From Blumeriella jaapii (lineage: Eukaryota > Ascomycota > Leotiomycetes > Helotiales > Drepanopezizaceae): DNA of 64,000 bases. This document shows, piece by piece, positions 55,261 through 64,000 of this stretch. The position numbers and the translations under genes are program-made. Location: assembly GCA_009599575.1 (NCBI GenBank), contig VWND01000003.1:1254001-1318000 (forward strand). The letters run 5' to 3'. Below the pieces are notes generated by a model. That model was given only the letters and a program-made list of their open reading frames with translations, did no database searches and was not told the DNA's origin. Position 1 is the first letter of the stretch. The number at the start of each line of letters is the position of its first letter.

Positions 55261-58200
55261 CTTTTTTTTCTGTAAAAAAGTATAATAAAGCTCGTGGCCA
55301 TTTAATTATATATTTTACGCTTTTCAATCTTATTATTGATAATTAAATATAATCGTTTATTTTTTTTTTAATTATTAATTTCGGAAATTATAATATAATT
55401 TTAAAAAAAGCTTGGTTGGCCGAATATTAAGTTTTATTAAATTGTAATAAACGCAAGTTTTATTGGCCAAAGTTTTATTTTTTCACAGCCTTTTACGCTC
55501 GTTGTATTAAAGTTTTTTATTTGCATTTTCGAAAGATTTAATCTCGTTATTAAAACGACGCTATAAAACGTAACAAGAATTTTAACCAATTATAACAAAT
55601 CTACGACGTTATGCGAAGCGCGAAAAAATCGAATTTTATTCGCGGTATTAATTTCGATAGCGACGCCAGTAAAATAATACAAAAAATTATACTATTTTTC
55701 TAAGCTGCCGATTTCTTTTTTATTATTTTTTCTTTTTTTTTTTCTTTTCGTTAAAACAATTTTTTCGTTTTACGAAAAACAGTTATATTAAAAACCGAAG
55801 AAAAGCTTTCGCCGCGATAGCCTTTTAATTTAATATAATCGATAATTTAAACAAGCCACCTTTTGAACTTTTTAAACGACCAATTCGAAAACAAATCTTT
55901 TAATTTACTGCTTATTTAATTTTCATTTGTTAAATTATTGCATACGTTTTTAAGCTGATTTCAGAAAAAAAGCAATTGAAATATTTTTAATTTTTTTATA
56001 CGAAATCGACAAAATACTAAACGATTTTACGTATAACACTTTTTTTAAAATCTAATTTTACAATTTTTTCGAACGTTTCAAAACTAACGAAATATCGATT
56101 TCGACCTTTTTAACCAGCTTAGCAAAGCTAATTTCGAATAAACCTTTTTTCGAATTTCTTTCCTCGAAATACAAAAACCTCGAATACGTGTTTTTTAAAG
56201 CCGCCAGTAACGAATTAGTTTTTTATCGGCCCTACGACCATAAAATCGAGCTTATTGTAAATGAAAAAAAGCTGAAATATATTTTTTTGTATAAAATGTC
56301 GATTCCAAAGCTCGAAATTATTAAAACTTATTTGTAAAATAATTTTAATAAAAGTTTTATCGAATCTTTTACCGCTTTTTTCGCTGTTTTAATACTTTTC
56401 GCTAAAAAACCCGACGGTTTATTACGTTTTTGTATCGATTATCGAGCTTTTAATAATATTATTCGTAAAAATCGCTATCTTTTCTTTTTTATCGATAAGA
56501 TTTTTGCTCGTTTTTCGAAAGCGCGAATTTTTACGAAGTTCGATATTCGTTAAGCTTTTTATAAAATTCGAATAAATTCCGCTAATAAAAAATTAACGAC
56601 GTTTCGTACGCGTTACGGCGTCTATAAATATAAAATGCTATTTTTTGGCCTTATTAATAAACCCGCAATTTATTAACGCTATATAAACGACGTTTTTTTC
56701 GATTATTTAAACGATTTTTATATTGTATACCTGGATAATATTTTTATTTATTCGTCTAACCTTTTAAAACACGTTATATACGTTCGCAAAATGTTTTAAA
56801 AGTTTGCTAACGCTGAATTACAGGCCGATATTCGAAAGTTTAAATTCAACGTTATTCGAACCCGTTATCTAAACTTTATTATTTCGATTAAAAGCCTAAA
56901 AGTAAATCCAGAAAAGATTTCCGTAGTCGCTTACTAAAAGCCTTCTACTACTGTAAAAGATGTATAAAACTTTTTTAGTTTTTGTAATTTTTACCGACGT
57001 TTTATTCGAAACTACGGTATAATTGTAAAGCTTCTAGTCCATTTGACCAAAGCTAACGTTTTTTATAATTTTATTTTTAAATATCAGAAGAGTTTCGACT
57101 TTTTTATACTAGTTTTTATTATTACACCAGTTTTATAATATTACAGGCAAAATCTTTTTTGCATATTAAAAACTGACGTTTTCGACGGCGTAGTAACTTT
57201 TGTGCTTTCGCAATTTCATAGCGACGATTAGCTTTCAGTCGCTTATTTCAGCAAAACCATAGCTTTCGCAAAACTAAACTACGTCGTATACGATAAAAAG
57301 ATATTCGTAATCGTAAGATTTCTAAGCAACTTTCGTGCTGAATTAATTAGCTTAATTTATTAAATTAAAATTATTATTAATTATAAAGTTTTAAAGTATT
57401 TTATAACCTTCAAACTTTTAAACGCTCGATAAGCACGCTGGGCCGAGCTTTTCGCCGACTATAACTTTTTTATTACGTATAAATCAAATAAATACAATTT
57501 TTTGGCTGACGCATTAATACGTCGTACGATTAAATTCGATCGTCAAAACTTTTTTAAACGCATTTAGCGCCTGCAAACACTTTTTCGAGCCGATTAAATT
57601 AATTATCGTCTTTTGACTAAAAAACTGCGATTTTTTACGGTTTCCGAAACAGCTGTTTTTATCGTTGAAATAATTGATTTTTTTTTCGTATTTCGTATTA
57701 TTAACCAGCTTTTCCACGCTAATCGCACAGCTAGCAGCCTAATAGCCTTTCGAAAAAAAGCTATACGAAACGCTACGAAAAAAAACGACGCTAATAACAC
57801 TTCGTATATATTTAAACGCGATTTATTATTATATTACGGTCGTTTAATAATACCAAACGTCGATTATTTTCGTTTGGCTTTTGTATAAAAAATGCACGAC
57901 CAGATTTTCACCGTTTATTTTAACGTTCGCAAAACTACGCAATTGCTTTCGGACTAATATTATTAGCGAGGTATAACAGCTTTTGTAAAATAATATTATC
58001 GCAATTGCTACGCTTATCGAAAAAGTTTTGTTTTAAAAGATAAGCGCTTCGGCTTTTTTTAGTCTTTTTCTGTTTCTGACCATTTTTAAAAGCACGTTAT
58101 AATAGATTTTTGCAGTTTTAATAAAAATAAATACGGTTACGATAACGTGTTCGTAATAATAAACCGCTTTTCTAAGCAGGCTATTTCGATTTTTTACTAT

Positions 58201-59297
58201 AAAAATATCGACGCTTAAAGCTTCGCCAAATTGTATATATTCTACGTATATAAATATTTTGGCCTTTTAAAAAATATTATTAACGATCGTAGCTTTTAGT
58301 ATTAGTTTATTTTCTAATTTAAATTAAACAAAATACTTGGTACGCAATTAAAGTTTTCGACAGCCGCTTATTTTAAAACCGACGGTCAGACCGAAATTTA
58401 TAATTAATACCTGCAAAAACGCTTTCGACCTTTCGTAAACTTTTATTAAAACGATTAAAGCGAATTTTTTTAATAATAAATTTCGCTCAAATAATTCTTT
58501 TTTACGAAAATCTAAATAGCCTTTCACTTTTTGAAATTGTATACGATTATATTTCTTATATCAATTGAAACTGAAAGCTCGATATTTTCTTTTCCTTTAA
58601 TTCTTTATACAAATTAAACGCAAACGAAGCTCGTGCGTACGTTCGCCGCCATTACGACGCCTGAAACTTCGCCAAATCGCACTTTTAATAAATTTACGAC
58701 AAAATAAAAAAAAATACGAATAAATCTCGCCGCGCGATCGATTTTAACGTTAGCGATTACGTTTGGTTCGATATGCGTTTATTTCCGACCTTTCGGCCCT
58801 TTCGCAAGCTCGACAATTTTACAAACGGCCTTTTTAAAATTGTAGCCAAAATTTTCGATAACGCTTTTAAGCTAGATTTTCCTAATATTATAAACGTATA
58901 TTTAGTTTTTCACGCTAGTCGACTGCGTAAAACAGCTAACGACGCGCTTTTAAATTAAGTTAACCCAGCTTTTGAATTTATTAATATAATTGGTAAGCTT
59001 AAATACGAAGTCGAAAAATTAATCGCTTATCGAATACAACGAAAGACTTTTTAATACAAAGCTTTTTAAGTAAGCTTAAATAAAAGTTTTACGTAATATT
59101 CCGCGTCTGATTTTATATACGCTTTCCTAAAGATGCGCGACTTTTATTTAGCGTATAAAAAGCTTTCCGGTTTTTTTGCAAAACTTATAAACTGGCTAAA
59201 AACGTATTCCGAAGATTTGAATTCGTACGATTATTTAGATAATAACGTACCAATAAATAAAAGCTCGAGAGCGCGCTTTTTTCGGACGGAGGAGTAG
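55260..59297 (+). pseudogene. pol of C4: RT, RNase H, integrase, chromodomain-like end
   Basis: RT from about 56400: KKPDGLLRFCIDYRAFNN, FTKFDIR, and the box YLDN at 56728-56739 (last Asp lost by G-to-A). RNase H about 57170-57500, ending LADALIRRTIKFDRQN. Integrase zinc region KMHDQIFTVYFNVRKTTQ (57890-57950) with the second His read as Tyr, and CYAYRKSS where C-H-A-C-R-K is expected. The core extends to about 58640. An open piece (58773-58958) has NVYLVFHASRLRKTAND. The chromodomain-like end, KYEVEKLIAYRIQRKTF, runs from about 59003, and the stop TAG (59295-59297) abuts the LTR. Confidence 0.84.
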
Positions 59298-59565
59298 TGT
59301 AACGATTTACTTTTTTGCCACCTCGTGTGTCATCCTAGCAACTACGTATAGCTGCAAGCTTTTTAGTTTTCTGGTGGATTTTCCATCAATTGTAAAGATT
59401 ATTTATATATATAAAGCTTTTTTTTCTTAGCAACCTTTGCCTTTTGCAATTGTTAATTTTAAATAAATATTTTTGTTACAAAACTAAAGGCTCGTTTCTT
59501 ATACCATATGAACACGGCGACCAGTTGACTGATCTCCCAGCCCTTCGACTGATTAGATCGTCACA
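59298..59565 (+). repeat. 3' LTR of C4, 268 bp
   Basis: Starts TGTAACGATT and ends GATCGTCACA. Confidence 0.94.
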
Positions 59566-59918
59566 GCGGATTCGTTTATTAGCCAAATAAATCAGGGTTT
59601 CGGTAAAAGGTTTTTTCGAATCGCTTTGAGCGTGGCCTTTTTTAATAATTTTTTCGATAAAAAAAATTAAAAAGTCGTCGCGTTTTAATAGTAAGGTATT
59701 TTCGACCTTTGGTAAGGCTGGTAACGTTAAAAAAAACGATAATACGAGGTTTTTCTGAGCAGCCGGAAATGCTGGGTTTTTTTAAGTAGCTGAAAGTGCC
59801 TGTTCGCTGCGAATGCGAAAAGTTATAATATCGATAATAACGATGTAAATATAATAATATAATAAAAAATTGTTTTAATAATATCGAATTGCCGTTTCGG
59901 TAAATAAAAAAATCAGAA
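59566..59918 (-). pseudogene. gag (5' part) and leader of B2
   Basis: Matches B1 29259-29610 on the opposite strand: ILIYLANK, the helical N-terminus and the leader next to the LTR. Together with 51640-53146 it forms one gag split by C4. Confidence 0.72.
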
Positions 59919-60332
59919 TGTAAAAATTAAAAAGCAGAGAAACACTAGTTTAAATAATAAAGCTCAGATAAAATTGGATTGATAATCAGATTAATTTTTA
60001 TTTTTTATATTTTTAGTAAAAAGCGTGTATAAATACAAAAAAAAAAGTGAAGCTTTCGAAAAAAGTATTTCCTAAAAAACCAGGCGAATTTTATTTAATA
60101 TGCTTTTCCAGCCTTTATCCCGACCTTTTTTTAATTTTTTTTAATATAATTTTAATAACTGGTTTTTTAGCAATCACTTTTATAAAATGTTTTACTTAAA
60201 TGTTATTTCCAGCCCTTATAATACTATTCGGCCCTTACGGCCTATCCGCAGCGAGTATTATTCGAGGATTGGTAAAAGGCAGAGGGTCTTGGCGGATCAC
60301 CTGACTTATACACGTGATATTGGTTCCTGATA
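59919..60332 (-). repeat. 5' LTR of B2, 414 bp
   Basis: Read on the minus strand it starts TATCAGGAACCAATATCACG and ends in TTACA. Full length, heavily altered on the side towards the element interior and less so on the outer side. Confidence 0.92.
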
Positions 60333-60339
60333 TTTTTAT

Positions 60340-61960
60340 TTGTTTTAGCGTATTATATTTGCAGTTTTTCGAAAAAAGCTTGGTTTAGTTTTCGTTCGAA
60401 GCAAAAAAAAAAAAATTAACGGATTTATTTGGTTTTTGTATAAAATTATCGAAATAAAACTTTTAAATCGTAACGTCGTCGAAAACGAAAGTTTTAAGCA
60501 AAATAATTTGATTTATGTTTTTTATATAATTTTTTCCGCGATAATTTCGATATTTTTTTTTAGGCTTTTTCGGTCGAATCGTATAATAATTAAAATTTTA
60601 AATGCTTTTATTAAAATTTAAAATATTAACGATAATAATACGACGTTTTTAAACGCAGCAGACGTATTTAATATTTGCGTATTTAATTTCGAAAAATCAA
60701 ATTTAAAATCGTTTGGATTTTTTTTTTTCGAAATGCCGGGATTTTTTAAATTTGATTTTGTAAAATCGTCGCGTTTTTTATTAATTAGCTTAAAAATTAT
60801 AATTCGGCGTCGATTTCCGGCTGTTTTTATTCGCGGTGTTTTTTTTGCTAGCGACGCGAATGGTTTTTTTTTTCGAATAAAAAAAGTTTCGAAAATATCG
60901 GCGCGCTTTTTTGCGTTTTTTGTTTTTATTTTCTTTAGAATCGTTTTTATAAATATAATAGATTTTTTATATTCGAATAAGCGGTTGTTTGCTATTACGC
61001 TTTTAATTTCGTTTTCGAATTCGTTTTCGATAATTAAAAATAAAAATCGCCGAGTTATTTTAATTATATTAAAAATATTAATTGCTACCGCGTATGTTTT
61101 TTCGAATTAAACGAAAATAATATTAGCTTTTTCGTTTTTTTCGTCGTCGTAGATTTAAAATATCGAAATAGCGTCGTTTTTTTTTTCGATATAAAAATGC
61201 CGCATTTAGCGACGCTTAGTTTTTTGCTTTGAAAAAAAATCAAACTTAAGATTTCGCAGCCGATTAGAATTTTTTTTAGCGATTATATAACGTCGTCGAT
61301 TAATTTGCAAACAATTGTAAAAAAGCTTGTAAATTTACGAGCTTTTAAATTGTTAGCTTTTAAAACTTGCGTTTTAAAAATATAAGCGTTTAGTATTCAG
61401 ACTTTTTTTTTAATAAAAATAATGGTTTCGAAAAAGCGAGCGAAGTGCCGAAATGAAATAATACCGGTAATTTTGCTAAAAACGTATTTTTAAATATTTT
61501 TTTTTTATTAATTTAATAAAAAGCGCAAGATTCGGTTTATTACTTTTTTTTTATTATTTCGAGCTTTTTTTGCTTCGGCGAAGGTTTTTAAAGCGTTGTC
61601 GTAATTTAGCAGGAATTTGTCGTAATTAAAGTTTTTGCGAACAAATTTAGTTTTAACGAAGTTTTCGTAATCGAATAAAAATTTGTTAACGTTTTTAATT
61701 ATTATATCGAATTGTTTTATAAATGTTTTTACGAAAACTGCTTATTAATTTGGAATAGCGGTATTATATATTTGTTTGAATTCGGAAAAGTTGCGTATAA
61801 TAATTTCGTTTCAAAATAAATTAAAAATAAGTTTGCTAAATTTAGCAACGCTTTATTTAAAAAACGATATAATATCAATGGATTTATTAATTAAAAAAAT
61901 ATATTGTATTTGTTAAAAAATAATTAAAAAAAAATACGAAAATTATAAAATATTTATATT
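60340..61960 (-). pseudogene. Extra coding region of A3, N-terminal part
   Basis: Minus-strand counterpart of A1 7600-9120, co-linear with it, with the same Lys/Glu-rich second half. Open frames seen on the plus strand here are the antisense of this purine-rich coding strand. No domain recognised. Confidence 0.42.
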
Positions 61961-62470
61961 TAAAAGTTACGGGAATTCGTATACTGTTTTTTTAATAAAT
62001 TATAATTGTTTAAATAAGCATTCGTTTAAAATAACGAAAAAAGTAAATAATACAAAAAATAGCAAATAATAAAATGTATAAAAAATCGTTTTCGTAAAGT
62101 ATGCGAGTAATATAAATGTATTAAATATGCGGCTTAAATATATATAAAGCTTTTGTTTTGGTAAACAAAAGTATAGTTAAATAAAAAAAAGTATAATAAA
62201 TGTTTTGAATAATATAAAAAAAAGTTTTCAAGATAAATAATATATATAAAACAGAATAATTAAATTGTATATAAGCAAAGCAAAATAAAAATAGTAAAAT
62301 AGTATATAATAAAAAAGAAAATAATAAATAATAAAAACAGTAGAGCAGTTAATAAATAATTTTGTATATATTTTTTTTTTTCGGTTATAAATGGAATTAC
62401 GATTTGAATTATGCTTTCAGCAGCGAAATTATCGTTCGGTTGTTTTTAAATTTTTTTAAAAGGTTTTTTT
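61961..62470 (-). other. AT-rich spacer of A3
   Basis: Counterpart of A1 7019-7600: mostly A-rich on this strand, no reading frame. Confidence 0.5.
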
Positions 62471-63720
62471 TTTTCAGAAATATAATCGTTTTAATCGAAG
62501 TCGTCGTCGGATTCGCTAGAATCGGAATCGCTGTTTAAATTAAAATCTAAAAAATAAATTTGCTAGTTTTTTTTATAAAATCGTTTTAATCGGTTAGCGG
62601 CGAACGTTTTTTTTAATTTTATTTTATCGAATTTCGTAAATTTGTAATAGCTTTTATTTAATTCGGTTTTGCATATTTCGTAAAATCCGAGCCATTTATA
62701 ATTAAGCTTAGTATCGGCCGATTTGTTAATAACGCGCTGAACGTCGTAAATTAAAACCAGATTTTTTCTTTAATTAACGTTTTTTTTAAATTTTGATTTT
62801 ATTTTAAATTTTTTTAACTGCTTTTTTATATTTTTTTTTTTTTTAAATTATTTTTTTATATTTATATTTCGGTAATTTAATTGTTTAAATTTTATTGCTA
62901 ATAAATTTGCTTTTGTTTTTATTTTAATTACGTTATAAAACTTTTATATAAGCCATTTTGTTTTTAAAAACAATCGAGCGTTTCTGCCGTATTAAATAAA
63001 AAATGGAATTATTCCAGTAAAAGCGTATATATATATGCGCATAGCAAAAAGCATTTTCGAAAATTTCCGCGACTAACGTTTATAACCTTTTCGAATAGTT
63101 TTTAAAAAGCCGTTAAAAATATTTTTATAATTTCGTTTTACGAATCCGTTGCTTTTCGAATTATAAGTTAAAATTTAAATACGTTGAATGCCGTATTTTT
63201 TTGTAAAGGTTTCGATAACGCTTTTATTTTCGGATTTATTATCGACGTTTAATTTGCTAAATAAACCGTATCGATATACAACGTTTTTTCAAAAAAAAAA
63301 TCGTTATAATTTCGAAAATAGCGTTTCGAAAAAATCGCTTTTTAAGCTATTTAAACAAATCGTCGATAGCGAATACAAAACATATATATCCGCGGTCGAT
63401 AATCGATACGCGTATAATATCGAAATTGACTTTTTTTTAAATTTTAAAAAACTACGTCGAATATAATAAGTTTTTTTTTCGGCTAAGCTTTCGTTTTTAA
63501 TAAAAAATGCAATTTTTAACGAAAGCTTTATAATTTTCGAAACACTTTTTTTATTAAAAATTGTTTTTGATTCGGTAATAAATAGCTTCAGCTTTTTTAT
63601 AAAACACTTTTTCGTAAGTTTTTTTTATAATTTAAAATTTATCGGCTTTATTATTTATTATTAAACGTTTTTAATATATATTATTTTTTATTTTATACAG
63701 CTTTTTATCGGCTAAAATAT
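62471..63720 (-). pseudogene. Integrase and C-terminal pol of A3
   Basis: Minus-strand counterpart of A1 5740-7018, with the acidic Asp/Ser tail near 62500, KWLGFYEI-like residues near 62690, and the core and zinc region to about 63700. Stops throughout. Confidence 0.65.
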
Positions 63721-64000
63721 AATCGAAAGCTTGGTTTTTAAATAATTTAAACTAATGGTTTAATACGTTAAATAATTTAAATAAAATAATTAAATAATAT
63801 GCGATTAAATAAAAATTTTCGATTTCGTAATTATCGATTAAAAATTTATTTTCGTCGTTAGTCGGCTTATTCCGATCGTTTTCGATTAAATTTATTCGCG
63901 GTGCTAGCCGAAATAATAACGCGAATGCTTTTTCGGCTCGAAAATTAATGTTTTTTATTCGCGGTGCTAATCGAAATAGCAACGCGAATAGTTTCGGCTT
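63721..64000 (-). pseudogene. pol linker of A3 between RNase H and integrase
   Basis: An open minus-strand piece (63752-63982) with FRLAPRIKNINFRAEKAFA and LLFRLAPRINLIENDRNKP, the tandem FALLFRLAPRI repeat seen in A1 5450-5600. The element continues beyond the window. Confidence 0.65.

Larger units (their letters stand above)
53147..59565 (+). mobile_element. C4: complete C-family chromovirus, uninterrupted
   Basis: The 6,419-bp reference copy of the family. The duplication is gcgaa (53142-53146) and gcgga (59566-59570), differing by G-to-A; B1 gag has the uninterrupted site, ttcggcgcggattcg on the opposite strand. Both LTRs are 268 bp. Frames are decayed throughout. Its orientation is opposite to the B2 host. 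Confidence 0.95.
46650..60332 (-). mobile_element. B2: chromovirus, minus strand, interrupted by C4
   Basis: Second B copy, inserted in A3 (TSD ttttt). The net length without C4 is about 7.26 kb. 3' LTR at 46650-46962, 5' LTR at 59919-60332. It is far more decayed than B1 but co-linear with it throughout. Confidence 0.92.
60333..64000 (-). mobile_element. A3, internal portion (right of B2), runs off the window
   Basis: Continuation of A3 after the B2 insertion, from A1-equivalent position about 9130 down to about 5463 at the window edge. Order leftwards from the edge: RNase H/integrase linker repeats (63890-63990), integrase (about 63000-63720), pol acidic tail (62480-62770), AT-rich spacer (61990-62460), N-terminal part of the extra coding region (60340-61960). 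Confidence 0.9.

Noticed and set aside
60733..61110. 125-codon Phe/Ile-rich frame on the plus strand
   Set aside because: Antisense shadow of the Lys/Glu-rich extra coding region of A3; the matching A1 region reads on the other strand.
1..64000. Mitochondrial or plastid origin, suggested by the very high AT content
   Set aside because: No rRNA, tRNA or respiratory genes; the AT bias tracks transposon copies and is explained by directed transitions.

Overview
The window looks like a gene-free, transposon-saturated, AT-rich block of a filamentous ascomycete nuclear genome. This rests on the element types (fungal Ty3/gypsy LTR retrotransposons, two families with a chromodomain-like pol terminus) and on the decay pattern. 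Old glutamine codons read as stops (CAA/CAG to TAA/TAG) and tryptophan codons read TGA, TAG or TAA. Catalytic Asp/Glu codons have become Asn/Lys, and almost every difference between copies is a C-to-T or G-to-A transition while CpG remains common. That is the signature of repeat-induced point mutation (RIP). I see no host gene, no tRNA or rRNA, and no CRISPR array. No coding region looks intact; the least damaged is the reverse transcriptase of element B1.

Nearly every base belongs to one of five repeat families, named here A to E. A is a gypsy element of about 11.3 kb with 267-bp LTRs: A1 (+, from before base 1 to 11213), A2 (-, 11214-14882) and A3 (-, 44564-46649 continued at 60333-64000). 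B is a chromovirus of about 7.3 kb with LTRs of about 410 bp: B1 (+, 28851-36187) and B2 (-, 46650-60332). C is a chromovirus of about 6.4 kb with 268-bp LTRs: C1 (+, 16110-24963), C2 (+, 26054-39803), C3 (+, 5'-truncated, about 40254-44558) and C4 (+, 53147-59565). D is a non-coding fold-back element of 1.9-2.5 kb with a TA target duplication: D1 (17838-20299) and D2 (41374-43298, opposite orientation). E is an older interrupted sequence, probably a gag-pol element on the minus strand, left as three pieces (14883-16109, 24964-26053, 39804-about 40253).

The layout is a nest that target-site duplications resolve. C1 (TSD gatat/aatat) and C2 (TSD caaat) sit in E. D1 sits in the gag of C1 (TSD TA). 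B1 sits in C2 (TSD tcaag). D2 sits in the integrase of C3 (TSD TA). B2 sits in A3 (TSD ttttt) and C4 sits in the gag of B2 (TSD gcgaa/gcgga). A1 appears to have split A2, and E appears to have split C3, but the partner halves lie left of the window.

The parts that do not fit ordinary gag-pol structure are: (1) element D, whose two arms are oppositely oriented 14-bp minisatellites around an 8-bp tandem repeat, with an array of ACCGATTATAATCGGT palindromes near one end; (2) a 187-codon alanine-rich reading frame on the antisense strand between pol and the 3' LTR of B, exactly 564 bases long in both copies; (3) about 3.2 kb of extra coding sequence between pol and the 3' LTR of A, of unknown function; and (4) a GC-richer, little-mutated promoter-like patch at 40100-40250. 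Boundaries given for decayed coding regions are approximate.
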